DNA of 64,000 nt from Pseudeuparius sepicola (Eukaryota > Arthropoda > Insecta > Coleoptera > Anthribidae): positions 122,203,373 through 122,267,372 of the forward strand of contig OY987299.1 of the NCBI GenBank assembly GCA_963920635.1. Reading direction: 5' to 3'. How positions within the stretch are numbered: the stretch's first letter is position 1; each line of letters begins with the position of its first letter. Under the pieces are notes generated by a model. It ran no database searches. It worked only from the letters and a program-made list of their open reading frames with translations, and had not been told where the DNA came from. The position numbers and the translations under genes are program-made. Positions 1-10,565 of the stretch are shown here, in pieces.

Positions 1-793
1 GTTATCCAAGTACTGCCTCACTGGTGCCGCAAAGTGAAGAGGGGCACCATCTTGTTGAAAATACAATTCATCTTCTTGGTATTCCTGATTGTTTTCCAAA
101 ATGTGGGTTATCGCAGGATCGATGGAATTTCGCAATAAGTCCAAATACAATTCACCATTCAATGTCTGAGGGAGAAAGAACAACAATGTTATCTCCATAA
201 ATTCCAGCCCACACGTTTAACTTTTGGGGGTACTGGCTATGAACTTCACGAAAAATTCTTGGGTTTTCATCAGACCAGAACCGACAGTTGTGACGATTAA
301 CAATGCCGTTTAAGAAAAATGAGCATTCATCGGAAAAACAGGTGTTAAAAATAAAATGTGGGTTTCTTGCTGTAATTTCAGACATAGTCTCACATAACTC
401 AAGCCTTCTATCAGTATCATCCTTATTTATTTCTTGAACCAAGCGCATTTTATAAGGATGATACTTGTTTGTTTTCAATATCCTCTGGATAGTGCTTCTA
501 GAAATTCCAGATGTTTCAGCAAGTTGACGAGTACTTATCGTATTGTCCATTTCAATGTGACCCAAAACAGCAACCTGCATTGCTTCGTTCCTTTGAGGCT
601 GCTCTGGTTCATGTTTTCTATTTGCCACTGAACCAGTGTCTCTAAATTTTTGCATTACTTTACAAACGTACGTATGCGACACATTTTTTTCGGGATGCAA
701 TTCGTTAAATATCCTAGAAGTGGCCCTTGCACAATCATTGTTTTTAAAATAAATTGATACCATTTCAACTCTATCACCAATAGTGTACACCAT
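1..793 (-). pseudogene. Tc1/mariner-like DDE transposase, frameshifted and cut by window edge
   Basis: The reading frame starts at 793 on the minus strand and runs 213 codons to 152. An N-terminal helix-turn-helix region is followed by a second HTH (ISTRQLAETSGISRSTIQRI), then the first catalytic block FSDECSFFLNG and a WSDENP motif typical of insect mariner-like transposases. Around position 180 the frame shifts: the family-like continuation FFLPQTLNGELY and the second catalytic block YFQQDGAPLHF lie in another frame between about 178 and 1. The third catalytic Asp would lie to the left of the window. The coding product would be a cut-and-paste transposase. The frameshift makes this copy inactive unless it is a sequencing error. 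It lies beside the GPCR-like exon on the same strand, so it may sit in an intron of that gene. Confidence 0.85.
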
Positions 794-1332
794 GTTTGCA
801 AAATAAGTAACACTTTAGGTATTGTACCTATTTATTTGAAAGCAGAATAAAACATAATACAATTTAAAAATTAAAAAACTCACGATTTTAATCTATCGGC
901 CAGTGCAAAAAATATGTACTTTTTGTGTATCTGTTCAAAAAAGAAATCAAAGAACTTAGTATGAAATAGCATGGAAGGCGGAGGGGGCATTTTGAACATT
1001 TAATAAATTAATTTAGTAATAAATTACGTATCTTCATTTTTGCATTTATTTTTACCTAAAATGGTCTCAAAATTAAAAATAAATACAGCATTGTAAAGAT
1101 GACTAAATTCTCTTTAATTTGAGGTGTCACTCGACCCCTATTCCCATTTAAGAATTTTGAGGTGGTAGCTACCCCAGCCAGAGGGTTGCAGATACAGCAC
1201 TGCTTTGCTCTGCAATGAAGGTCCCCCTTCCAAACTATATTGACATATTTTTGCGTTTTTTGAAAAAAACAATACTTTTTTAAATAATCCGGGTGGAAAC
1301 TTTTCGTTGGGCCACCCTGTATAAAAACCAAC
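794..1332. other. Non-coding; TE end next to splice donor
   Basis: AT-rich sequence without a supported gene. At 1309-1322 there is a minus-strand TACAGGGTGGCC end of a MITE, about 10 bases inside the intron that follows the exon at 1333-1670. Its other end was not located. Confidence 0.4.
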
Positions 1333-1670
1333 CTGATAAGAACGTCGGCCCCAAGTTGATGGTGATCGAGGCGAACCAGATCATGAACGTGCCGAAGAGC
1401 ACGCACTGCGGCGAGTCCATCAGCAGCGGCGTGTCGGCCATGGCGTCGGCGACGTCGTCCTCCTCGTCGTCGGGGAATACGGGGCTGTCGTTGAGCACGG
1501 TCGTCAGCATGTTGACGGTGGCGACGGTGACCAGCAGCAGGAAGGCCGTCTCCACCAGCGAGCACTTGCTGACGGGCTGGCAGTGCAGGATGGAGGCGCC
1601 GAGCGGGAGGAGGAGGGCGGCGCGCGCGCAGTCCACGGCGCCCTGGTGGAAGAGCAGGCCCTGGGACCAC
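1333..1670 (-). CDS. Internal exon of a GPCR-like (class A type) receptor
   Basis: This GC-rich block is the best host coding sequence in the window. On the minus strand it is bounded by a pyrimidine-rich acceptor (CTCCGTTCCAG) ending at 1671 and a donor CAG/GTTGGT at 1333/1332, giving a 338-base exon, open throughout in one frame. The translation has three hydrophobic helices: AVDCARAALLLPLGASIL (TM2-like, with an Asp at the 2.50-like position), KCSLVETAFLLLVTVATVN (TM3-like, preceded by the expected Cys), and CVLFGTFMIWFASITINLGP (TM4-like, with the conserved Trp). An acidic loop (PDDEEDD) lies between TM3 and TM4. Counting from the TM3 Cys, the DRY position reads N-D-S, so the usual DRY triplet is absent. 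Role: a plasma-membrane receptor subunit is inferred; the ligand is unknown. The remaining exons were not found. Another multipass membrane protein cannot be excluded. Confidence 0.6.
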
Positions 1671-1846
1671 CTGGAACGGAGAGGGGCATGGTTACGTGAA
1701 TGATGGGAATGTTCGCAACGATTTTTTTCGGTGGCAACACCGCGCGCCGCCTGCGAGTATACTACACCGATTGTTTCGTGGGGTGGGGTTGCTGTGTAAT
1801 TGTTTGACGCTCGCTATATAGATACCTATCTCTTATATAATTACTA

Positions 1847-3052
1847 TACAGGGTGTCCAACTTTAAAATTGTACAAATCCGTAAAATCTTCATTTTTGGA
1901 GATAATCGCCTAAACTTTTTTTGTTTGAAAGTCCTTCAAAAACCGCTTCTTTTGATCTTCCTTCCATTTTCAAAATGCAAATGCAGGGCCGGCTGCGATT
2001 TTTTTATACCCCCGATTTTCACGAAAACCATTTAGCAATTTTTTTATTTAAAATCTGACCCCACAGCGTTAATCAGAACAACCCAAAAACCCCATATACC
2101 AAATTTGAACAAAAAATATACAGGGAGTTCCATTCTGCAAGGTGTCAAAGTGTGCCATGGAATCCCCCCAAAAACAGTTGAATAGTCAATAGACCACTCA
2201 AGGTGTTGGTGTGCAAAGGTCCAGTACAAAATATACAGAGTGTTCTTATCTGTGCCATCTCAAAATGCTGAATTTTTATGAAACTTTATACGGGTCATGA
2301 GTGCTGTGGAATCATGGAAAAAATATTGATAAACCCAAAAGTAATGTATTTCTTTACAAAATGCCAACTAACAAATAAAACCAATTTAAATTATTGGACC
2401 TTACTCAACAAAGTCACTGTCTAAGATAATATATTTTCTGTGCGTTTCCTGTTGTGGCACACCAGCCACCTTAACTGATATGGACTTACTGATTGGCAGA
2501 CTTCTGTATTTTTTAGATTTAGTTCGTTTATAGTGTGGAGCGGTTTTAATATACTCGATTTTTGACCCGTATAAAGTTCCAAAAATGCAGTAATTTGAGA
2601 TGACACAGATAAGAACACTCTGTATATTTTGTATTAGACCTTTGCACACCAACACCTTGAGTGGTCCTATTGACCATTCAACTGTTTTGAGGGGATTCCA
2701 TGGCACTCTTGACTTGGAAGATGTCTTAAAATTCCTATTTTGCTCAACTTTGACACCCTGCAGAATGGAACTCCCTGTATATTTGTTATTAAAATTTGCT
2801 ATATAGGGGTTTTGGGGTGTTCTGATTAACGCTGTGGGGTCAGATTTTAAATAAAAAAAATCGCTAAATGGTTTTCGTGAAAATCAAGGGTATAAAAAAA
2901 TCGCAGCCGGCCCTGGATTTGCATTTTTAAAATGGCAGGAAGGTCAAAAGGAGCGGTTTTTGAAGGCCTTTCAAACAAAAAAAAGTTTGGGCGATTATCT
3001 CCAAAAATGAAGATTTGACGGATTTTTACAGTTTTAAAATTGTATCAGTATA
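1847..3052. mobile_element. Foldback/MITE element, about 1.2 kb, TACAGGGTGTCC end
   Basis: The left arm from TACAGGGTGTCC (1847) reappears in reverse complement ending near 3052; shared blocks include the ATCTTCATTTTTGGAGATAA region and the GGGCCGGCTGCGATTTTTT region. The right terminus has lost the clean CCCTGTA end. An inner block (about 2260-2640) holds nested inverted copies of a CTCTGTATATTTTGTA motif. A related partial copy lies at 33650-34150. No transposase is encoded; it looks non-autonomous. Confidence 0.75.
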
Positions 3053-3091
3053 ATGTTACTGATCGGGTGTTGTCGTGAAACGCCCGAATCC

Positions 3092-3099
3092 TATAAATA
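3092..3099 (+). promoter_or_regulatory. Candidate TATA box upstream of short exon
   Basis: TATAAATA at 3092-3099 lies about 130 bases before the ATG of the short open exon at 3228, with a possible start site near 3122-3128. Found by eye only. Confidence 0.25.
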
Positions 3100-3227
3100 T
3101 AATCGTTTTAGTTCTTAGAACAACCCCCGCGGCAGGACAGGTGGTAGCGTAGTATCGCTTTAGTAGTCATGCTGCCGCGATCCCGTGGGCCGTGCGTGAT
3201 CTTTCTATAGATTTATATATACTTATC

Positions 3228-3370
3228 ATGGATCGTTTTAGTTGTGATGACGGTCCTATAGGTGAAGATACTGCAGATTTAAATTCGGTGGAAAATATTA
3301 TAAAAAAACGGCTTGTCAACTTCGGCTTGAATACAAAAATTATTAACGACGGAACTTCAATTCGCGGATA
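3228..3370 (+). CDS. Candidate first coding exon, unknown product
   Basis: An ATG at 3228 opens 47 codons (begins MDRFSCDDGPIGEDTADLNS) and reaches a stop at 3369-3371. That stop overlaps a strong consensus splice donor, ATA/GTGAGT, at 3370/3371, so the open stretch could be the first exon of a spliced gene. A TATA box lies upstream. The peptide is acidic at its start and I recognise no family. It sits between two foldback elements, so it could equally be the 5' end of a transposon gene. The downstream exon was not identified. Confidence 0.3.
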
Positions 3371-3529
3371 GTGAGTGAAAATTTCTGAAAAACTGAAAAT
3401 ATGATTACTGCCAGGGAAGCAAATGGTTGAATAAGAACACTAGAAGATTCAAGATTGTTCCTCACGTTGGCACCCTTTACTTACAATCAATTTCAGTCCA
3501 GGCAAATTGACAGTATTCATATACAGGAT

Positions 3530-4064
3530 GATTTTTTTAGGTCTGCTGCCGCCATTTTCTCGCTTATTTTGCGCCCTACAAAAAAAGCGTGAGAAACAAA
3601 AATGTTGCAATTTTGGACAGCTATGTGGTACTGCAAAAGAAATTGGCATCCATGGCCAACTTGTCGCGCAATATTAAAAAAACCTCAAATTGAGCAAAAC
3701 TATTAATAGCCGTGGAATATTTATTTTAAATTTAAATTAAATCAAAAATTGCATAGCCTCAAGAGAGCCGACGACCCTGTGTAATTTGCTGAAACTATCT
3801 GACTACGTGGATGGATAAAGCTTTCAATTTTGAATATAAAAGTTTTCCTCTGTCTCTTAAAATAAACATTCCACGGCTATTAATAGTTTTGCTCAATTTG
3901 AGGTTTTTTTAATATTGCGCGACAAGTGGGCCATGGATGCCGATTTCTTTTGCAGCACCACTTAGCTGTCCAAAATTGCAACATTTTTGTTTCTTATGCT
4001 TTTTCGTAGGGCGCAAAATAAGCGAGAAAATCGCGGTGGTAGACCCAAAAAAATCATCCTGTAT
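3530..4064. mobile_element. Palindromic MITE, TATACAGGATG ends, copy 1
   Basis: Terminal inverted repeats start TACAGGATGATTTTTTTAGG and extend over much of the 535-base unit. TA dinucleotides flank both ends. The CATGGCCAACTTGTCGCGCAA block occurs near both inner ends. A longer relative is at 56003-56828. Confidence 0.8.
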
Positions 4065-5286
4065 ATGCAAAAGGTAATTTCTAATTTTGAGTAATTTATA
4101 TTAAGTATCCGTAATGAAACTGACGCAATCGATCAAGAGCGGAAAATCGAAATTCTTTCTAAACGTAGACGATAAGGTGACGATAAAGTGAAGCATTAGT
4201 GCTAAAGAGATATGCGATGTTATGGCGTCGCAAATAAAAGATAGGCTTGCATATATAGAGGACATTTAGAAGCACGATAGATGGTGCATGACATGCAGCT
4301 TACATAGAAATAATATTAATATCCAAACAGACCAAAATACTTATACTGAAAGATTACATTATTATAGATACTTATTGAAAAAAATCGTGCGATAATGACT
4401 TACTTCACTGCCGATTTCTGAGCTTTTAATGACTGTTTTCAGGCTCTTTAATGCCGATTTCATTAAAACAATTTTTCACAAATAAAAGGTGGCACGCGCG
4501 ATTCTTTCAGAAACCATTCTAAATGAGTTGCAAAAACACATTTTGTATGTTTTTTTCAATTTCAGGATGTTCCATTCAAGAAAGCACAAGTTTAGTTGTG
4601 TAGCACTTCAATGGGACACTGTATCAATTTTCACATAATGGTTTAAAAGTGCATATTCCTATCTACAACTTTTTTTCTCTATCATTTTTTTCTAGGTACA
4701 AAAACTTAAGGGGTAAAAATAACTTTGACCATAGTGTTATAATTAAAAAATCATAAGACAACTTCAAATCTACATCTTTTGTATAGAACCTTTTTTCTAT
4801 AATCAACAATTAAGAAGTTAAGGGAGGGGGTGACATTTACACTCAATTATCCTGTACACCGGCTTCCGGCTTTAGACTTTGAGTATTATTATTTTATTTA
4901 GACTTATTGATGTCGGGTGTGGGATTTCATTATTATAAAGTTTTAAATTATTGGTGTCAGGTGTGGGGATTGCACTAATAAAAGGTTTTTTCTACTCCTA
5001 TGCTAGTAACAAACCTATTAAGTGGCGGTTTAGGTTATAAATAAGTCCATTGTTACGAAGACTGACACGTAATGACTGACACGTAATGACAGACACGTAA
5101 TAAAAAAAATTATGTATCTGTTCTTAATTAAAACGCAATTATCATGGGTGCCTTGTTAGCGCGGCACCCGCGTCACCATATCAACTAACCAACATACTAA
5201 TTGTTGCCTGTCAGATAATCAGAAGTATAGTTTATCTATTATAATAGTTTTTCTTTCGTCGAAGAAAAATTATAATACAAAACTCG
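4065..5286. other. No gene seen; repeat relics
   Basis: AT-rich. 4377-4450 is a minus-strand relic of the AGAAATCGGCAGTGAAGTAA family found also near 34.3, 35.0, 44.6 and 50.0 kb. Two copies of a GGTGTGGG-containing phrase lie at about 4913-4980, with a further one near 6298. Confidence 0.5.
5069..5101. repeat. Short tandem repeat, three units of 14-15 bp
   Basis: GACTGACACGTAAT is repeated two and a half to three times in tandem (last unit GACAGACACGTAAT). Confidence 0.8.
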
Positions 5287-5392
5287 AGTTGTAAACTTAT
5301 TACATACTCGTGGAATTACAGCACTCGCCGCTGCGCGGCTCGTGCGCAACTTTTCCACTCATACGTAATAAGCTGTTTACAACTCTCGCTAT
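5287..5392. repeat. Short foldback repeat
   Basis: GTTGTAAACTTATTACATAC and its reverse-complement-like partner (TACGTAATAAGCTGTTTACA) flank a GC-rich centre (CGCCGCTGCGCGGC). It could be a small MITE. Confidence 0.55.
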
Positions 5393-5619
5393 GTAATATA
5401 CTATTAAACCAGAATTCAATTGGGAATAATCTTGTATACTTAGGACTCAGGACGTCCAAAAAATTTTTTATATCGTCACTTGAGACCAAAAACTAACGGC
5501 ACATTTCAAAATTTATTCTTTGGCCATTTGTATTTACTTCCTGGCAATTTATTGTTAGCACTTTCTAAATGTTTTTGTCGTCGAGCAAAAACCTTCTTAG
5601 CTTCTAAAAACAGCATTTT

Positions 5620-5880
5620 CGTGTTATTAGGCCAGGGCCGGGCCCGCGTTCCCAACGGGACCCTCCGTCGGCCACCGGAGAATTCCGGATTCAATTTGGT
5701 CGTGTTCGCCAGCTAAATATTCACTGGAGCGGTCTAATTAACCGAGTCGCCGGCGGCGGGGATATTTTCCCGAAGATTGGAAACTTCCTGTCGGTTTTAC
5801 TTCGTTGTTTACGTCCAAGGGTCGAAGTTCGGTTATTTCCCAGGTGGAAAACTCCGAGGCGGGCGATAGCGCTGTTCGAA
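5620..5880. promoter_or_regulatory. GC-rich non-repetitive island
   Basis: A GC-rich stretch (for example CCAGGGCCGGGCCCGCGTTC, CCGGCGGCGGGGATATTTTC) in otherwise AT-rich DNA. It matches no other block in the window and has no convincing ORF or splice signals. A host regulatory element is possible, but this is inference from composition only. Confidence 0.25.
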
Positions 5881-6933
5881 ATATTTGGTATGATTTAAAA
5901 CATGTCGGGTGGAATATATAAGGCGTATTTTCGAGGGCGAAACCTTACAATATTTTTAGATTATCGTAAACTTGTCTTGTTCGCTAGACGGGGTAGGCAA
6001 CTGTGATGTTATCAAAACATGCAGAGCAGATTTTGTCAAGAATATGTTCTTTAGTGTAGTAGCCCATTCTAATATTTGTAGTTTTCACTATTTTTCACTA
6101 TTGAATAAAAATTTGATTCGATTTATGAAAATGTACTTGGAGGGGAATATTTTCATAACGTCAGACTCTAACAAAACCTGCACCCAAACACCCAACACCG
6201 TCTCGTCAAAATACGCCTATAGTTATTTCGAGTTGTCGTAAGTAGGCTTTAGATTATTAATTTGAGTATTTACTTCTATTAATTTTAAATCTTTGGTGTC
6301 AGGTGTGGGGTTAGATTATTAAAAATGGAAAAAATATCTCCCAAATCTAAAGCAATGTAAGAAACTGTTACATTTCATATTGGTATAAATATGCCTACCC
6401 TGCAAAAAGTAGGAAGAATAGAAGAATTATCCACTTTCTTAGACGTTATTGGTTTTTGAGCCACCTTTTTATACTTATGTTGAGTTCAAATAAGAAATTT
6501 CAATAGGTTTTGTTAAGCTGTAAGTAGCTTTTGTGTCGGTTTTACCAAATCTAGTGGCATAAAGTAAAAATACCAATTTTATAAACTACAATTTGTTAAA
6601 ACAATAATTACTAGATATCACTAGATTCCTAATTATATCAGTTATACCATAACAAAATAATGGTCACAGAACCTGTATACCTATAGATGAGTCTGCTGGT
6701 AATTGCGCCTTGATAAAAAAGAGACGAAAGTTCCTTGTATGTCAGTGTACCCTTATATTTTTTTTATTTCCTGGTCGTATTTACTTCATGTATTAAATAA
6801 TTTACTGGGTATAAACGAAATATAAATATATTTTTTAGATTTATTTATTTGTAGTATGGAATTAGGTACGTTCGAGTAATATGGATAATTGCCGTCGTCC
6901 GATTCTTGTATATAAAATTACTACGCAATTGTA
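5881..6933. other. No gene seen
   Basis: AT-rich intergenic or intronic DNA. An 89-codon open frame at 5972-6241 lacks any recognisable feature. A second copy of the TTGGTGTCAGGTGTGGGG phrase (see 4.9 kb) is at 6293-6310. Confidence 0.4.
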
Positions 6934-7008
6934 TGTAATTACCTATTACCACAGACATATATAGCTAGCGAAGCTATATATGTCTGTGCTATTACGTACA
7001 TAATTACA
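6934..7008. repeat. Small hairpin repeat
   Basis: A palindrome with perfect 16-bp inner arms (ACAGACATATATAGCT and its complement) around AGCGA, extended imperfectly outward to TGTAATTA ends. Probably a tiny MITE. Confidence 0.65.
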
Positions 7009-7080
7009 TGCTACAAATAAATAAGTTGAAAAATAAATTTTTTTATTTGGCCGAATACCCATCAAATTATTTAATAATTA

Positions 7081-7379
7081 TAAGATCAACTGACTTACCT
7101 GTAAGGAAGTTTGAGCTGAATTATACTGCAGTCTCATCCGATTATTACAAATACTAATGTACTTTGCTTCACTCTGTACAAACGCCATACAAACGTTTAA
7201 AGAAAGGTGTTTTTTGTCCCAACCGCCGCCAGTCACCTGATCGTCGCTAAAATCTATTTCAGTGCTTATTTTGTGATAGATCGTTAGGCGTGGGGATCAG
7301 GGAGGGTCTGTAATAATCGGATGAGACTGCAGTATAATTCAGCTCAAACTTCCTTACAGGTAAGTCAGTTGATCTTATA
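7081..7379. repeat. Palindrome containing a 216-bp MITE (7120-7335)
   Basis: MITE ends ATTATACTGCAGTCTCATCC at 7120 and its complement ending at 7335. The flanks (TAAGATCAACTGACTTACCT and its complement) are themselves inverted repeats, so the whole 300 bases form one foldback. Confidence 0.75.
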
Positions 7380-7898
7380 ATTATACTGCAGTCTCATCCT
7401 TCATATTACAAATACTAATGTAGATGTTTAAAGAACAAGACCGATCTATCAACATTGATTCAAATATATTTAGAAAACAGATGCACTTTTACTAACGTAC
7501 TATAGGTAGGTAGGTATACGTATGTATGTCCACACCCATTAGTTCAGCAATATACTGAGAAAAAAAAATGTATCCAACCTTTATGTCGGTCTGCAAATAT
7601 GCATATATTATCTAATAAAAAATATATGAGAAGTATAAAACATGCAAATCTGTAACCAATGTGGCTCAGCAGAAACAGGGTCTCTGTTAGGAAGCAGCAA
7701 TTAGCATTAAAATACTGGAAGAAAAACTGTATATTGCAAGTTACAGCCAATCATAATACATAAATAACATTCTCTACTCTCTCAAGAAGACTAGACTCCC
7801 TCGAATACCCAAATCATGGTAGCCAAGATCAATACACGCAAACGTGTAAACTTCTAGAGACCCCCGTATGTAGATTGTAGTTATTTCTTGTATCATAC

Positions 7899-7934
7899 CA
7901 AAGAAAATAATACTGCGTAGTATTATTTTCTTTG
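7899..7934. repeat. Perfect 16-bp hairpin, 4-nt loop
   Basis: CAAAGAAAATAATACT, loop GCGT, then the exact complement. Very AT-rich arms; function unknown. Confidence 0.8.
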
Positions 7935-8789
7935 ATCATACTCATATAGATACGTTGGTAACAACGAACCCAAATATATAATATGTATACCATGTTACAA
8001 AATTTCGAAGCACCTTCAATTTTGCCTTCTTGGTTGAATTTCACCGATATTGTCTGAAATTTCTTTGTGACATTATCGCTGAGAAAGGAGGAAGATTTAT
8101 TTCCCGAAAGTTCAGAAGACAAAAAAAGTTAATTTTGAGTTATCGTTCAGTTTTTTTTTATTATCAGGCCTTTATGAATTTTGCTGAAAGAAGTTGTCTT
8201 TAAATCAGTTTGGTTTATTTTTACGTAGCGAGAAAAAAAAATCAATTAAAAATTAAATGGATCCATATACCGATGATAGCATATAGGTAGCAGGTTTTTA
8301 AAATACCCCTATATAATACTATATTCCATACATGGGTCCTTATATTATGTGAAATGGTCACTAGTATAAAATATAGGAAATATATATTTAAATTTTATTG
8401 TTATTATTATTCTTGCCCCTTTTTGACATATTATATTTGACGTATTATATTTAATTACTTGCTGCGTTTTTATTTATTTTTTTATTAACGCAGCTGTTGT
8501 ATATAATTAATTATATAATTAATTATTATCTGCGTGTTCTCCAATGGGGAAAATCGGTCGTAGCCGTATACAGTCATGTACTTGTCTCCTTTCCTTCTTT
8601 GTTCCCATATTCCTTTTGTGTGAAAATGTAATCCAGGTAAGGAATTTGATCTTTCTGTAATGTCTTGCAATTACTTATAAAAAAATTATCGTTTTAGTAT
8701 TGGGTAGAAGTAGGGCCTCTGAATCTGCCAGAGATAAATTTGATCGTGAGGCCTTGTCCATACCTGCTTTTCCCTGTAATGTGATAATA

Positions 8790-9080
8790 TTGTTGGTTAA
8801 ATGGAGAACGTGGAGTACGTGTGTCCTCCAGGGGGAAAAAATTTGGTCGGCCGATCAGTTATGTGCTTACTCCTTTATTTTTTTACCATATTATTATTAT
8901 TGGGTAAGTGTGGAGTTCGCACGTGTATCCTACAAGAACAAAATTTAGTCGTGAAGTCATGTGACTGCGCCTCTTTTTGTTGTCATATTATTGGATAAAT
9001 GTGAGGTCCATGTGTCCTCCAAGGGGTAAATTTGGTTACAACTATGTGTCTGCTCCCCTCATTGTTCCCTGTTATCTTGT
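8790..9080 (+). repeat. Degenerate tandem repeat, about 100-bp unit
   Basis: Three units (starting near 8805, 8910 and 9003) share a GTG(T)CCTCCA-GGGG opening, an AAATTTGGT/AGTCG middle and a TATGTG-CTGCTCC-like end followed by TTATT-rich spacer. This precedes the sharper palindrome array. Confidence 0.6.
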
Positions 9081-9227
9081 CCTCAAGAAGGAAATTAGGA
9101 TGTGCTATTAGTCACTGTTATGGTTATTTTTGCTTATATTGGCAGTTCTGTAATATTGTGAGCAGTAAGTTTGTCTCCCCCCCCTTTTTTCGGGTTATGC
9201 AATCTCCTGGGCAATCCTATACGACTA

Positions 9228-9872
9228 GCAATCGTATGATTGCGCCCTAATTATTGCATGATTATTTTAAAATACTCTTGGGTGCCCCGGAAAACAGTCT
9301 TAATGACCTGCAATCATATGATTATTCTTGTCCCTTTCTATCGTCTTTGTGTGCTAGGATCGATGTGGACCCTGAGGCCGAAAAACCTTGCAATCGTGTG
9401 ATTGCATGCGTCTCTATACAAAAATATTGTAATAAATCTAACATCTCTATAAGTCCAGAACCGAAATGCATTTTCCCTTTTGTCAATTTCGTTTTTCGAT
9501 TGGATTATGGCATATGTACGCCCGGGGCAGTCGTATGACTAGCAATCGTATGATGGCGCTCCTTTGGAAGCAGTCCTAGGACTTGCAATCGTAAGATTGC
9601 GCTTCCTATTATTTATTTGTGTTCGCGTATAAAGGGTCGATGTGGACAGGGACTCACCTGCTAATCTTTTGTGTGCTTGTTTTTCAATGGCTTTTTCCTA
9701 TGACTAGCAATCGTTTGATTGCGCCCCACTGGCAGCTGTGGATCCGGAGTCGTAATCTTTTGTTTGCTTGTTTTTCAATGGGGGCATGTGCTCCCCGGGG
9801 CAGTCCTACGACTAGCAATCGTTTGATTGCGCCCCAGGAAGCAGTCTTAATGACTTGCAATCGTGTGATTGC
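9228..9872. repeat. Array of eight 16-bp palindromes GCAATCGTNNGATTGC
   Basis: Copies at 9228, 9310, 9390, 9542, 9585, 9707, 9815 and 9857. Each has 6-bp arms (GCAATC/GATTGC) around a 4-base centre (GTAT, ATAT, GTGT, GTAT, GTAA, GTTT, GTTT, GTGT). Six are perfect in both arms. Two flank classes exist: GACTA before and GCGCCCC after, or GACTTG before and GCGCTTCC after. Copies fall in different reading frames, so the conservation is at DNA or RNA level, not protein. Confidence 0.85.
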
Positions 9873-10164
9873 GCTTCCTTTATTTACCTTCCTAAGTTTT
9901 CCAATATCCTGCGGATACATTATTACACCTTATTCATTGTCTACACCTCTTTTTACGCGGCGAACCCGACGAAAATCGCGAAGTGAGACACGTCTGCAGA
10001 CGTCGGTACAAAATAAAGCACTGAGATAGTTTTTAGCGACGATCGGGTGACTGGCGGCGGTTGGGACAAAAAACACCTTTCATTAAACGTTTGTATGGCG
10101 TTTGTACAGAGTGAAGCAAACTACATTAGTATTTGTAATATGAAGGATGAGACCGCAGTATAAT

Positions 10165-10565
10165 ATGTGTATAGGCTAAGTAATATTTTGGTTGGCGTTG
10201 AATAATCCACTATTCATATGCTTCGATTTAACTGTGTGAACATGTTATATTGTTTCCTAGCAAGTACGAAGTGAGTGCAAAGGTGTTGTTTTGACTCTAA
10301 AAAGTTTATAGTTTTGTATAGATTAGTGTAATAGTTTTAAACAATGGGACACGAAACGCGCGTGGCATGTAAGAAAAACTACCACTGGCAACGGAATCCG
10401 CTCGCGTGCTTCTAAATAAGTATTTGTTTTTATATTTGATTTGGTATGATTACAATGCCACTTGTTATTATCGATCTATAGTTATATTTCGTATCGGGTT
10501 CTGGCCGTTTGCCGCTTCTTTTGTGGCACTACCACGAATTAAGTAGATGCTCAGCATGCCTTTTA
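10165..10565. other. No gene seen
   Basis: Unique-looking sequence between two TIR elements; no ORF, repeat or motif recognised. Confidence 0.4.

Larger units (their letters stand above)
7380..10164. mobile_element. 2.8-kb TIR element carrying a palindrome array
   Basis: The left end, ATTATACTGCAGTCTCATCC at 7380, runs for 44 bases that match the complement of the right end (stopping at 10164) with one mismatch. The right TIR also matches about 140 bases of the neighbouring MITE at 7120, including the CCGCCGCCAGTCACC block. No intact transposase frame was found, so it looks non-autonomous or decayed. Its interior from about 8.7 to 9.9 kb is built of degenerate repeats and an array of short palindromes. 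The superfamily is undetermined because the target duplication is ambiguous (AT-rich flanks). Confidence 0.7.

Noticed and set aside
1293..1703. Plus-strand and other minus-strand frames over the GPCR-like exon
   Set aside because: GC-rich shadows of the minus-strand exon; low-complexity Ser/Ala/Arg-rich and without splice support.
9228..9872. CRISPR-like array
   Set aside because: Repeats are only 16 bp palindromes with irregular spacing (42 to 152 bases) in a eukaryotic TE; no CRISPR features.
9619..10029. 136-codon frame with repeated SNRLIAP
   Set aside because: The peptide repeat comes from the DNA palindrome array, and other copies fall in other frames.
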